A stretch of DNA of 64,000 nucleotides from Planctomycetota bacterium (GTDB taxonomy: Bacteria; Planctomycetota; UBA1135; GCA-002686595). Shown piece after piece: positions 26,315 through 37,906 of the stretch; position 1 is the first letter of the stretch; every line of letters starts with the position of its first letter. The notes under the pieces are model-generated. The model was not told the DNA's origin. It ran no database searches and worked only from the letters and a program-made list of their open reading frames with translations. Position numbers and translations under genes: made by a program. The stretch spans positions 1-64,000 of the forward strand of contig JASLMK010000012.1 of the NCBI GenBank assembly GCA_030746555.1, written 5' to 3'.

Positions 26315-26348
26315 TTGCCGACCGCCATTAGAAAGTATATATTTACTT
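26315..26348 (+). promoter_or_regulatory. Promoter and overlapping operator of the TetR-RIC operon
   Basis: TTGCCG (26315-26320), a 17-bp spacer and TATATT (26338-26343). The -10 box is the centre of an inverted repeat AAGTA-TATATT-TACTT (26333-26348) in an AT-rich island of an otherwise GC-rich region. A repressor bound here would block its own promoter. The dyad lies 27 bp before the tetR-like ATG. Confidence 0.6.
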
Positions 26349-26374
26349 ACTACTGAGCCCCGAGACCGTCCCCC

Positions 26375-27007
26375 ATGCCCTCCACGACCCGCAAGCCCAC
26401 CCGCGTCCGCCGGCGGGAGATCGCCGAGGCGGCCCTGCGGGTGATCGGCGAGCGCGGCGCCCCTTCCCTGACGGCGGCGACCCTCGCCGCCGAGGTCGGC
26501 CTCACCCCCGGGGCCCTCTTTCGCCACTTCGCCTCGGTAGACGAGATCCTCTGCGAGGCGGTCGAGGTGGCGGTCGAGGCCCTCGAGCGCACCTTCCCCC
26601 CCGCCGCCGCCCCTCCCCTGGAGCGGCTGCGGCGCCTCGCCCTCGAGCGCATCGCCCTGGTCACCGAGCGGCCGGGGTACTCGTGGTTGCTGCTCTCCGA
26701 CCAGGTCAGCCTGTGCGTACCCGATGCCGCCGTCGAGCGCCTGCGGGAGCTGGTGCGGCGCTCGCGGACGTTCTTGATGCGGGCCTTCGAGGACGGCGTC
26801 GCCTCCGGCGCCCTGCGCTCCGACGTCCCGCCGCAGACGATGCTCGTCCTGTTCACGGGAACGGTGCACTCCCTGATCGCCGCCGGAGGCGTGCACCGCG
26901 AGGCCGCCTCCCCCGCCGCTCCCCGGCCGGTGATCGGCGCCCTCCTGGCGCTCCTGGAAAACCCCTCTCCTCCCCCGACCTCCCCTGACGAAAGCGTAGC
27001 GACATGA
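26375..27007 (+). CDS. TetR-family transcriptional regulator
   Basis: A 210-residue protein with a TetR-type HTH at residues 13-55: REIAEAALRVIGERG, then LTAATLAAEVGLTPGALFRH. A helical ligand-binding domain follows, with FLMRAFEDGVASGALRSDVP and a C-terminal helix. It overlaps the RIC gene by ATGA and sits next to an AT-rich palindrome in its own promoter, so it probably represses both genes. The ligand is unknown. The partner suggests nitrosative or iron stress. Confidence 0.82.
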   Translation: MPSTTRKPTRVRRREIAEAALRVIGERGAPSLTAATLAAEVGLTPGALFRHFASVDEILCEAVEVAVEALERTFPPAAAPPLERLRRLALERIALVTERPGYSWLLLSDQVSLCVPDAAVERLRELVRRSRTFLMRAFEDGVASGALRSDVPPQTMLVLFTGTVHSLIAAGGVHREAASPAAPRPVIGALLALLENPSPPPTSPDESVAT

Positions 27008-27675
27008 ACATCACCGCGGACACCACGGTCGGCGCCCTCGCCACCACCCACCCCATCGCCACGCGCGTCTTCGCGCGCCACGGCATCGACTTCTGCTGCG
27101 GCGGGGGGCGTTCCCTAGCGGACGTGTGCGGCGAGCGCCACCTCGACGTCACCGAGATGATGGACGAGCTCTCCCGCGAGGTCGCGGGGCGCAAGGGCGA
27201 GGAGGTCGACTGGAGCGGGCGCCCCCTGCCCGAGCTCATCGACCACATCCTCGTCACCTACCACGATCCCCTGCGCGAGGAACTGCCGCGCATCGAGCAG
27301 ATGGTGCGCAAGGTCCACTCCGTGCACGGTGACAAGGACCGCGCCTGCTTCGACGGATTGCTGCGTACCTTCCTCGCGATCAAGGGCGACATCGAGCAGC
27401 ACCTGCCCAAGGAAGAGGAGGTCCTCTTCCCGATGATCAAGGCCGGCCAGGGAGCCATGGCCACGGGGCCGATGCACGTGATGGAGATGGAGCACGAGAC
27501 CCTCGGCGGGATGCTGCGCGAGGTTCGCTCCCTGACGGGCGACTTCGCCGTCCCCGAGGGCGCGTGCAACACCTGGCGCGCCCTGTGGGCGGCCTTGGAG
27601 GACCTCGAAACCAAGCTGCACGAGCACATCCACCTCGAGAACAACGTCCTCCATGCCCGCGCTCGCGAGCAGTAG
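27004..27675 (+). CDS. Iron-sulfur cluster repair di-iron protein (RIC; YtfE/ScdA family)
   Basis: A 223-residue protein of the usual RIC length. Residues 1-60 form the ScdA_N domain with the conserved DFCCGGGRSLADVC (Cys 31-32). The rest is a hemerythrin-like four-helix bundle with His/Glu ligands in HILVTYHDPLREELPRIEQ, EQHLPKEEEVLFPMI, MHVMEMEHETLGGML and LHEHIHLENNVLH. The family restores Fe-S clusters damaged by nitric oxide or oxidants in the cytoplasm. It is translationally coupled to the TetR-like gene. Its stop is followed 21 bp later by repeat copy C. Confidence 0.9.
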   Translation: MNITADTTVGALATTHPIATRVFARHGIDFCCGGGRSLADVCGERHLDVTEMMDELSREVAGRKGEEVDWSGRPLPELIDHILVTYHDPLREELPRIEQMVRKVHSVHGDKDRACFDGLLRTFLAIKGDIEQHLPKEEEVLFPMIKAGQGAMATGPMHVMEMEHETLGGMLREVRSLTGDFAVPEGACNTWRALWAALEDLETKLHEHIHLENNVLHARAREQ

Positions 27676-27696
27676 ACAGTAGGTCTGGTCGGCTCC

Positions 27697-27897
27697 TAGC
27701 CCGGATGATTCATGAAGACGTGCACGAGACACAGCAACTCGGTTCCTGGTGGTGCTTTGCGGGTTCTGGCGCCGCAGGCGACCCTGAACGGGTCGTCGAG
27801 GAAGCCAGGTTCTCGAGAAGCGCCGCCAGGGGCCGAGAGGCCGTCGAAGACGGCCGGTTGCGAAGTCTGGTGTGCGTGTTCATGAATCATCCGGGTC
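27697..27897. repeat. Near-palindromic dispersed repeat, copy C (complete)
   Basis: A full copy of the element at 9814-10014, with a few substitutions. The left end is TAGCCCGGATGATTCATGAA, matching the inverted right end better than copy B does. The right end reads CCGGGTCA and has lost the terminal CTA. It lies between the convergent 3' ends of the RIC gene and the rqcH-like gene; the TCA at its right end (27896-27898) contains the stop codon of the latter. The central hairpin and the 17-base palindrome GGCCGTCGAAGACGGCC are unchanged. Confidence 0.93.
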
Positions 27898-29410
27898 AGT
27901 CGTTGGTGGTGCGTCCGGGCGACAGTAGGCGCTCGAGGCGCGCGGGTTGCACGCGGACGCCGAGGTTCCGCCCTCCCGAGAGGGTCACCAGGCCCGCCGG
28001 GGCGCCCCGGGGCTTGTGGACCTCCTTGCGGCGCGCCACGTGGACGTCGGCCCGGGAGGCCTTGCGCAAGGGAGAGAAGTGGACGGCGAGGTGGGCGGCG
28101 TCGAGCACCTCCTCGGGGTCGGGCTCCACCCCGCGCGAGGTGCGCAGGACGACGTGGCTGCCCGGCGCGTCGGCGGTGTGCAGCCACAGGTCGTTGCCGC
28201 GGCAGTGGCGGAAGGTCAGGGCGTCGTTGTCGCGAGCGCTGCGGCCGACGCGGATCTCCGAGCCCGCGCACCCGTGGAAGACCCGGTAGGGCAGGCGCGG
28301 GGCGGGCGGCGGGCGCTTGCGCGGGTCCGCCTCCTGCGGCGCATCGAGCAGGCCGGCGGCGACGCCCTCCGCGTCCAGGGCGGCGGGGTCGGCGTCCTCG
28401 GCGCCGGCGCGCCCGCGCAGGGTCTCGAGGGCCGCGATGCGAGTTCGGGTGCGCTCGAGCTCCTCGGGCAGCTCCGCGCTGGAGCGCTCGAGCTTGGCCG
28501 CGCGGTCGAAGTAGCGCCGGGCGTTCCCCTGGGGGTCCAGGCGCGGCTCGAGGGCGATGCGGCGCGGGGGCGACCCCGCGCTGTAGAGGTCGGGGAGCTC
28601 GACCGAGTCCATCCCGCGCCGCACCTGCCCGAGGTGGGCCAGGAGCAGCTCCCCGTCGCGGCGCACGCGCTCGGCGTCCGCGCAGGCGGCCACGCGCCGA
28701 TCGAGGCCGCGGGCGAGGGAGCGGGCGCGGGACAGCTTGCGGTCGATGCGCCGGGTGAGGGCGCGGCGTGCCCGGTCGAGCTCGCGGCCGGCGACCGCCG
28801 GCAGGAGGTGGGCCTCGACGCGCCAGGAGAGGGGCGCGCGCTCCTCGGCCGCGGGCTCTGCCGGCTCGGGCAGGGCCTCGGCGAGGCTCGAGAGGGTCTC
28901 GGCGGGAGGCGGGCTGCCCGGGGGCGGGCGCCAGGCGCGCCCGACGACCAGGCGCGGATCGCCCTTGCGCGAGGGCGCGGGGACCAGCAGATCGACCACC
29001 TCGTCCCCCGGACCCAGCAGGAGCAGGTTGGCGTGGCGTCCGGTGAGCTCGGCCAAGAGCGCCCGGCGCTCCTCGCCGCCGCCGAGCTCCAGCAGCACGA
29101 TGCGGTCACCGCGCACCTGCTCGAGGCGTCGCAGGGTGCGGCCGGGCAGCTCGTCGGCCAGGCGTCGGAAGAACGGTCCCAGGGGCCCGCCGGCCGAGCG
29201 CCGCACCCGCCCGTGCTGGAGGTGCAGGCGCGAAGCGTCGGGATCGGCGGCCAGGCGCAGGCGCAGGACGCGGGCGGGGTCGCCTGCCCCGGCGAAGACC
29301 AACAGCAGGTCGCGGGGCGGCAGGGGGTGGACGTCCCGCAGCTCTGCGCCGGACAGCAAGGGGTCCAGCTCGGCGACCAGCTCGCCGATCTGGCGGGCGT
29401 TGAGGCTCAG
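27896..29410 (-). CDS. rqcH: NFACT-family protein (RqcH/fibronectin-binding A-like)
   Basis: A 504-residue protein of the NFACT family, the bacterial ribosome-quality-control factors (RqcH) that bind peptidyl-tRNA-50S and add Ala tails. The N-terminal NFACT-N part begins SLNARQIGELVAELD and contains LADELPGRTLRRLEQ. A coiled coil spans about 200-350, and the C-terminal NFACT-R domain reads NDLWLHTADAPGSHVVLRT, then HFSPLRKASRADVHVARRKE. No ATG, GTG or TTG lies where homology starts. The best start is CTG at 29410, overlapping the ndk stop as CTGA. The frame is open to 30232, but that stretch is antisense to ndk. It probably forms an operon with ndk. Confidence 0.78.
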   Translation of the reverse strand: MSLNARQIGELVAELDPLLSGAELRDVHPLPPRDLLLVFAGAGDPARVLRLRLAADPDASRLHLQHGRVRRSAGGPLGPFFRRLADELPGRTLRRLEQVRGDRIVLLELGGGEERRALLAELTGRHANLLLLGPGDEVVDLLVPAPSRKGDPRLVVGRAWRPPPGSPPPAETLSSLAEALPEPAEPAAEERAPLSWRVEAHLLPAVAGRELDRARRALTRRIDRKLSRARSLARGLDRRVAACADAERVRRDGELLLAHLGQVRRGMDSVELPDLYSAGSPPRRIALEPRLDPQGNARRYFDRAAKLERSSAELPEELERTRTRIAALETLRGRAGAEDADPAALDAEGVAAGLLDAPQEADPRKRPPPAPRLPYRVFHGCAGSEIRVGRSARDNDALTFRHCRGNDLWLHTADAPGSHVVLRTSRGVEPDPEEVLDAAHLAVHFSPLRKASRADVHVARRKEVHKPRGAPAGLVTLSGGRNLGVRVQPARLERLLSPGRTTND

Positions 29411-29877
29411 GACAGCTCTTCGGCGACGTTGTAGACCCAGGGCTCGCTGACCGGAGTCCACTCGGCGCGCTGCTGCGGATCGGGGAAGAACAGGGCCAGC
29501 TCGCTCGCGGCGCTCTCGGGCCCGTCGGAGGCGTGGACCAGGTTGTTGGAGAACGACATGCCGAAGTCGCCACGGATCGTGCCGGGGGCGGCCTCGCGGG
29601 CGTTGGTCGCTCCCACCAGGCGGCGCACGACGGCGATCGCGTCGACCCCTTCGAGGACCATGGCGACCGCCGGGCCCGAGGTCATGAAGGAGACGAGGTT
29701 GGTGTAGAAGGGTCGCTCGCGGTGGACTTCGTAGTGGCGCTCGATGAGCTCGGTGGGGAAGTTGCGCAGCTCCAGGCCCGCGAGGTGCAGGCCCTTGGCC
29801 TCGAAGCGGGCGATGATGCGGCCGACGAGCCCGCGCTGGACGGCGTCGGGCTTGAGCAGGACGAGGGTGCGTTCCAC
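29407..29877 (-). CDS. ndk: Nucleoside diphosphate kinase
   Basis: A 156-residue enzyme moving phosphate from NTPs to NDPs in the cytoplasm. It begins with the canonical ERTLVLLKPDAVQRG and contains the active-site histidine H115 in NNLVHASDG, with the P-loop region GATNAREAAPGTIRGDFG. Length is typical (about 140-155). A probable -10 box TAGAAT (complement of 29953-29958) lies 75 bp upstream. Its stop overlaps the rqcH-like gene. Confidence 0.95.
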   Translation of the reverse strand: MERTLVLLKPDAVQRGLVGRIIARFEAKGLHLAGLELRNFPTELIERHYEVHRERPFYTNLVSFMTSGPAVAMVLEGVDAIAVVRRLVGATNAREAAPGTIRGDFGMSFSNNLVHASDGPESAASELALFFPDPQQRAEWTPVSEPWVYNVAEELS

Positions 29878-30230
29878 GATCTTGCGGCCCTTGCGGACCG
29901 ATGGCAGGGGGGAGGGGCGGGGAAGGGGCCGGAGGGGGTCCGGCGGCGCGGGATTCTAGCCGCCCCGGTTGCCCGGCCTCCCCCGAAAACGCCCAAACGG
30001 GCCGTGGACGGGGCGCCTCGAGGCCCGCGGGCCCCAAGCGGGGCCGCGAGCGGGTGGGGCGCGCGGGAGAAGAACATGGGCGAAATCGCGCCCCACCGGT
30101 TGACGCGCGAGAAGGGGACCCTAGATTGTTCGCCCGTGAAGTCTGCGGAGACCGGCGCCGGCACGGCGCACGTCCCCTCGGGCCGTTTGGAAAGTCCACC
30201 CTCCCGACGAGCACGACCGTCACGCGTGCC
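29878..30230. other. Divergent intergenic region between ndk and the ATP synthase operon
   Basis: About 353 bp without a gene. It holds the likely ndk -10 box on the minus strand (TAGAAT, complement of 29953-29958) and the ATP synthase promoter at 30100-30127. The rest is GC-rich and shows no further clear signal. The atp leader after the promoter is about 100 nt long and contains a short open stretch beginning with GTG at 30136 that I do not regard as coding. Confidence 0.6.
30100..30127 (+). promoter_or_regulatory. Promoter of the ATP synthase operon
   Basis: TTGACG (30100-30105), a 16-bp spacer and TAGATT (30122-30127), close to the sigma-70 consensus. It is followed by a leader of about 100 nt before atpZ. 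Confidence 0.7.
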
Positions 30231-30458
30231 ATGAACCACGACCACGGGCGTTACGCGGGCCTCGGCCTGACCTACGCCGGAACCATCGTGGTGATGGGAG
30301 CGCTCGGGTACGCGATCGACCAAGCCCTCGGCAGCCTGCCGTGGGGGATGATCGCTGGCATCGCCCTCGGCGCCGTCGGAGGATTCCTCTCCCTGTTGAA
30401 CAAGGTCCCCGGCGCAGCGCCGCGGCCGCCGCACGACCACACCCCCCCCGACGCATGA
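30231..30458 (+). CDS. atpZ: AtpZ/AtpI-like small membrane protein of the ATP synthase operon
   Basis: A 75-residue protein with two hydrophobic helices (LGLTYAGTIVVMGALGYAI and WGMIAGIALGAVGGFLSLL), joined by the short loop DQALGSLP. This is the usual hairpin of the AtpZ/AtpI-like family found first in many F1Fo operons, where it is thought to help c-ring or magnesium handling. The tail has several His and Pro. It overlaps the next gene by ATGA. Confidence 0.78.
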   Translation: MNHDHGRYAGLGLTYAGTIVVMGALGYAIDQALGSLPWGMIAGIALGAVGGFLSLLNKVPGAAPRPPHDHTPPDA

Positions 30459-30850
30459 CTCGCACACCTCTGGTGATCCTCGCCGCCTTGGCCGTCAGCG
30501 GCCTGACCGCGTGGGGTCTGGGCGGCACCCTGGGATTGGGCGTGCTGACCGGCTGCCTGTGCGGTGCGTCGGTAGCGGGCCTGGGCGTCGCATGGCAGCG
30601 CCACATCGCGCGCACGCGCCCCGACAAGGTCTTCGGTGCCCACGTGGTGGCCTTCGTGTTCAAGTTGGCTGCGGTGTTGTGCGGCGCCTTGGTGTTCCGC
30701 TTCGTCGATCAGGCCGCGGCGCGCGTCGACTGGCGCAGCTTCCTGGTCACCTTCGCCGCGGCGGTCTTCGTGGTGATGGTCGTGGGTGCCTTCGACACCA
30801 TGAACACCCTGCGCGAGTCGGCCGTCGGCCGGGAGCGGGGGACCCTGTGA
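30455..30850 (+). CDS. Four-helix membrane protein, ATP synthase subunit I-like
   Basis: A 131-residue hydrophobic protein with about four predicted membrane segments (LVILAALAVSGLTAWGL, GVLTGCLCGASVAGLGV, VVAFVFKLAAVLCGALV, FAAAVFVVMVVGAF). Its position between atpZ and atpB is where subunit I (AtpI/AtpR-type) lies, and the pattern fits that loosely conserved family. It may assist assembly of the c ring. It overlaps both neighbours (ATGA, GTGA). Confidence 0.6.
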   Translation: MTRTPLVILAALAVSGLTAWGLGGTLGLGVLTGCLCGASVAGLGVAWQRHIARTRPDKVFGAHVVAFVFKLAAVLCGALVFRFVDQAAARVDWRSFLVTFAAAVFVVMVVGAFDTMNTLRESAVGRERGTL

Positions 30851-31875
30851 ACTTCGTGCGTCCACTCTGCGTCCTCGCCTGCGTCGTCGCGCCGATCTTC
30901 CTCGCCCTGCGCTACACGCCGCACCACGAGGGCGCCAACGCCTTCGAGACCCTCTACCTGCACTTGCTCCCCGCGCCCCTGGAGGTGGCCGCCGACGACG
31001 GGCACGGTCACGGGGAGCACGACGACGGCCACGACGGCCACGACGGCCACGACGGTCACCAGGCGGAAGGGCACGGCGACGACGCCCACGGCCATCACGC
31101 CGGGGAGTACCTCCTCGCCCTGCCCCTGCCGGGGTTCCTGGGCGCCTTCGACATGAGCGGCGCCGCCGGCGGGCACCCCCTGCTGTTGTTCACCAACCTG
31201 CAGCTCTTCCAGATCGCCGCCTGCCTGCTGATCTTCGTCGTGTTCTCGGGCGTTCCGCGCTACCTGCGCACGGGGAAGGGGGACTACACCAGCCGCCTCT
31301 TCGCCGGGTTCGCCATGTGGATCCGCGACGAGATGGTCATGCCGGTGATGGGGCCCGAGGACGGGCGGCGCTTCCTGCCCCTGTTCCTGTGCGTGTTCTT
31401 CTTCATCTTCTTCATGAACATGATGGGGCTCCTGCCGGGGTCGGCGACGCCCACGGCGAGCATCTTCGTCACCGGCGCGCTCGCCCTGATGACCCTGGGC
31501 TGCATGCTCGGCTGCGGGATGGTCAAGCAGGGGCCGGTGAAGTTCTGGACGAGCCTCGTCCCCCACGTCCCCGCGGCCCTGTGGCCCCTGATGTTCCTGG
31601 TCGAGCTCGTGGGCCTGTTCGTCAAGCCCTTCGCCCTCATGATCAGGCTCTTCGCCAACATGATGGGCGGCCACCTCATCGTGTTGTCCTTGATGGGGAT
31701 GATCTTCACCTTCGGAACCTACGGCGCCGTCGTCGGCTGGGGAGCGGCCCCGGTCAGCCTCGGCTTCGCCGTGTTCATCATGATCATCGAGTTCTTCGTG
31801 GCGATGTTGCAGGCCTACATCTTCACCATGCTCTCGATCATGTTCGTGCAGGGAGCGATGCACCCCGAGCACTGA
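30847..31875 (+). CDS. atpB: ATP synthase Fo subunit a, with a histidine-rich insert
   Basis: A 342-residue proton-channel subunit. The GTG start overlaps the previous stop. After an N-terminal helix there is an insert (about residues 50-86) with DGHGHGEHDDGHDG and further Asp-Gly-His triplets, absent from ordinary AtpB. The core follows with the usual helices: FFIFFMNMMGLLPGSATP, and the stator arginine in FALMIRLFANMMGGH. The terminal helix is FFVAMLQAYIFTMLSIMF. It works with the c ring to convert proton flow into rotation. The insert would lie outside the membrane, on the side of the N-terminal tail. Confidence 0.92.
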   Translation: MNFVRPLCVLACVVAPIFLALRYTPHHEGANAFETLYLHLLPAPLEVAADDGHGHGEHDDGHDGHDGHDGHQAEGHGDDAHGHHAGEYLLALPLPGFLGAFDMSGAAGGHPLLLFTNLQLFQIAACLLIFVVFSGVPRYLRTGKGDYTSRLFAGFAMWIRDEMVMPVMGPEDGRRFLPLFLCVFFFIFFMNMMGLLPGSATPTASIFVTGALALMTLGCMLGCGMVKQGPVKFWTSLVPHVPAALWPLMFLVELVGLFVKPFALMIRLFANMMGGHLIVLSLMGMIFTFGTYGAVVGWGAAPVSLGFAVFIMIIEFFVAMLQAYIFTMLSIMFVQGAMHPEH

Positions 31876-31962
31876 GCCGCACACCGTTCACCGCTCACGG
31901 CGCCTTCCAGGCCCGGAGCGGTTCCGACTGCCAGACTTTTCAAGAACCCAAGAACCCCAGCA

Positions 31963-31979
31963 GGGCGGCACGGCCGCCC
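31963..31979 (+). other. Hairpin just upstream of atpE
   Basis: GGGCGGC-ACG-GCCGCCC, a perfect 7-bp stem ending 13 nt before the atpE ATG and directly before its GAGAAAG ribosome site. It is preceded by an unstructured stretch with a direct repeat AAGAACCC. It may mark a processing or translation-control site within the atp mRNA. Confidence 0.5.
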
Positions 31980-31992
31980 GAACGAGAAAGAA

Positions 31993-32256
31993 ATGACGAT
32001 GAACATCCTTCAAGACGGCGAACAGGTCATGGACATCGCGAAGATGGGCGCCGGCATCGGCGCCGGACTCGCCGCCATCGGTGCCGGCATGGGCATCGGC
32101 CGCATCGGTGAGGCTGCCGCGGAAGGAACCGCGCGTCAGCCGGAAGCGGCCGAGGCCATCAAGGGCACCTCGATCGTCCTCGCGGCCCTCATCGAGGGCG
32201 CGTGCCTGTTCGGCGTCGTCGTGACGCTGCTGATCGCCCTGGGCGTCGGCGGCTGA
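31993..32256 (+). CDS. atpE: ATP synthase Fo subunit c
   Basis: An 87-residue double-helix hairpin that forms the rotor ring. Helix 1 has the packing motif AGIGAGLAAIGAGMGIG, the loop is EGTARQPEAA, and helix 2 carries the ion-binding Glu at about residue 68 (ALIEGACLF). The position that is Gln in sodium-type rings is Ile here (GMGIGRIG), which points to proton coupling. ATG at 31993 has GAGAAAG before it; a second ATG (31999) two codons on is possible. The gene is flanked by long spacers of 117 and 119 bp with hairpins, unlike the rest of the operon. Confidence 0.94.
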   Translation: MTMNILQDGEQVMDIAKMGAGIGAGLAAIGAGMGIGRIGEAAAEGTARQPEAAEAIKGTSIVLAALIEGACLFGVVVTLLIALGVGG

Positions 32257-32306
32257 GCGTCCATCGGGATGCACCCCAAGCCGCCTCCGTCCCGTGGACG
32301 GCGGCG

Positions 32307-32337
32307 GCGGGGCGCTCTCGGCCGAGAGCGTCCCCGC
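32307..32337 (+). other. Strong hairpin between atpE and atpF
   Basis: GCGGGG-CGCTCTCGG pairs with CCGAGAGCG-T-CCCCGC, a stem of up to 15 bp with a single bulged T. There is no U-run, so it is not a classical terminator. It may stabilise the 3' end of an atpE-containing mRNA. Confidence 0.6.
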
Positions 32338-32375
32338 ACCCCCCCGAATCCCCGACCACCGTGGAACCACCAGCC

Positions 32376-32936
32376 ATGACGGCCATCAACCTGATCCTGC
32401 CCGAGAGCGGGGGCTTCAATCCCCTCGAGTTGACGGGCCTGGGCAACGCCCTGTGGACCTGGGTCATCTTCCTGTTGACCCTGCCGTTCGCGTGGATCGT
32501 CATCCTGGGGCCGGTCTCCCGGGCCCTCGAGGACCGGGACGGACGCGTCCGTGAGGCGATCGACAGCGCGCGCCAAGCCAGCGAGGACGCGGAGAAGGCG
32601 CGGGCCGAGGTCGAGGTCAAGCTCGGCGAGGCCCAGGCCGACGCGGCGAAGCTCCTGGCCGAGGCGCGCGAGCGGGGAGAGGCGCGGGAGCGCGAGATCC
32701 TCGACAGCGCCCGGGAGGAAGCGGAGGCCATGCGCGAGCGGGCCCAGAGCGAGATCGAGACGGCCAAGGAGCAGGCCCTCGCGGCCATCCGCGACGAGGT
32801 CGTCGACCTGTCCCTGGCAGCGGCCTCCCAGGTGCTCCAACGCCGGGTCGACTCCGAGGACGACCGGCGCATGGTCGGCGAGATGATGGGCAGCGCCTTC
32901 AGCGGCGGAGACTCCCCGGCAGGGAGCGGCTCGTGA
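32376..32936 (+). CDS. atpF: ATP synthase Fo subunit b
   Basis: A 186-residue peripheral-stalk protein. A single membrane helix near the N-terminus (LWTWVIFLLTLPFAWIVIL) is followed by a long charged coiled coil (ARQASEDAEKARAEVEVKLG and onward) to about 150, which dimerises and holds the delta subunit. The C-terminal tail is Gly/Ser-rich. It overlaps atpH (GTGA). Confidence 0.9.
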   Translation: MTAINLILPESGGFNPLELTGLGNALWTWVIFLLTLPFAWIVILGPVSRALEDRDGRVREAIDSARQASEDAEKARAEVEVKLGEAQADAAKLLAEARERGEAREREILDSAREEAEAMRERAQSEIETAKEQALAAIRDEVVDLSLAAASQVLQRRVDSEDDRRMVGEMMGSAFSGGDSPAGSGS

Positions 32937-33481
32937 TCGTCGATGCGGTCACCGCCCGCTACGCCGAGGCGCTCTACCGGCTCGCCGCCGAGCGCGGCGG
33001 CCTGGAGGCGGTGCGCGGCGGCGTGGAGCAGTTGGCGGCGGAGATCGCCGAGCCGCGCGTGTCCGCCTTCCTCTTCGACGCGCGGGTGCCGGCGACCGAG
33101 AAGCGCTCGCGCCTGGAGCGGCTGACCCAGACCTTCCATCCCCTGCTCCGGAACCTGGTCGGCCTGCTGTTCGACAAGCACCGCGAGGAGGTCCTGCGGG
33201 GTCTGGGCCCGGCATTCCGCCAGCGCTACCTGGCGGGCAAGGGCGCCGTGGAGGGGCGCGTCCAGAGTGCCCGGCCCCTCTCCCAGGCCGACATCGACGG
33301 CCTGGCCGGCGCCGTGGGCAAGCGGATCTCCAAGGAGGTCCTGCTCGAGAACGAGATCGACGCGGACCTGGTCGGGGGAGTGCGCGTCCTGGTGGACAAC
33401 CGACTCGTGGACCACTCGGTCCGCGGTCGCCTGGCGGGGATGCGCAAGCGCCTGAGCAGCGCGCGCGTGCTGAACGCCTGA
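32933..33481 (+). CDS. atpH: ATP synthase F1 subunit delta
   Basis: A 182-residue subunit joining the stalk to F1. The N-terminal six-helix domain begins VDAVTARYAEALYRLAAERG. The C-terminal signature is present as VLLENEIDADLVGGVRVLVD followed by DHSVRGRLAGMRKRL. The GTG start overlaps the atpF stop. It is normal for the family in length and position. Confidence 0.9.
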   Translation: MIVDAVTARYAEALYRLAAERGGLEAVRGGVEQLAAEIAEPRVSAFLFDARVPATEKRSRLERLTQTFHPLLRNLVGLLFDKHREEVLRGLGPAFRQRYLAGKGAVEGRVQSARPLSQADIDGLAGAVGKRISKEVLLENEIDADLVGGVRVLVDNRLVDHSVRGRLAGMRKRLSSARVLNA

Positions 33482-33545
33482 GGCGGCGAGAACAAACGTA
33501 TAAGGCAGCGAACGAACACCGTCAGAGAACAGCGAGACACCGAAC

Positions 33546-35114
<1,569 letters not shown>

Positions 35115-35117
35115 ACC

Positions 35118-37471
<2,354 letters not shown>

Positions 37472-37489
37472 GCGGCGAGCACCCAGGCG

Positions 37490-37906
37490 ATGGAACTCAC
37501 CCTGCGCGTCATCACTCCCGAACGGATCGTGGTCGACACCACGGTGGACTCGGTGCGCGTTCCCGGTCTGGACGGGGGCATGGGGATCTTCCCGCGTCAC
37601 GCCCCGATGGCCACCGCCCTCGACGCGGGCTTCGTGCGCTATCGCTCCGGAGGCCAGGAGCGCGTGCTGTTCACCGACGGCGGCTTCGCCGAGGTTCGCG
37701 GCGGGACCGTCCGCGTGCTGACCTCGGTCGGCGAGCAGAGCGAGGAGATCGACTTCGAGCGCGCCCGCAAGGCGGAGGAGCGCGCCCGCGAGCGCCTCGC
37801 CCACCGCGGCGAGACCCTCGCGCGCGAGTCTGGGGTCGACTTCTTGCGGGCCGAGGCGGCCCTGCGCCGCTCCCTGCTGCGCCAGCAGCTCGGGACCGAC
37901 CGTTGA
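37490..37906 (+). CDS. atpC: ATP synthase F1 subunit epsilon
   Basis: A 138-residue regulatory shaft subunit. The N-terminal beta-sandwich shows LTLRVITPERIVVD and GGMGIFPRHAPMATALDAG. The C-terminal helical pair is Arg/Glu-rich (FERARKAEERARERLAHRG). It is the last gene of the operon. Confidence 0.92.
   Translation: MELTLRVITPERIVVDTTVDSVRVPGLDGGMGIFPRHAPMATALDAGFVRYRSGGQERVLFTDGGFAEVRGGTVRVLTSVGEQSEEIDFERARKAEERARERLAHRGETLARESGVDFLRAEAALRRSLLRQQLGTDR

Noticed and set aside
29411-30232. N-terminal extension of the rqcH-like frame to 30232
   Set aside because: That stretch is antisense/out-of-frame to ndk and to the atp promoter region, is arginine/proline-rich, and precedes the point where NFACT homology starts.
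31018-31105. The GACGGCCAC repeats within atpB as an assembly artefact or a microsatellite outside coding
   Set aside because: They keep the reading frame and encode regular Asp-Gly-His units between intact parts of subunit a.
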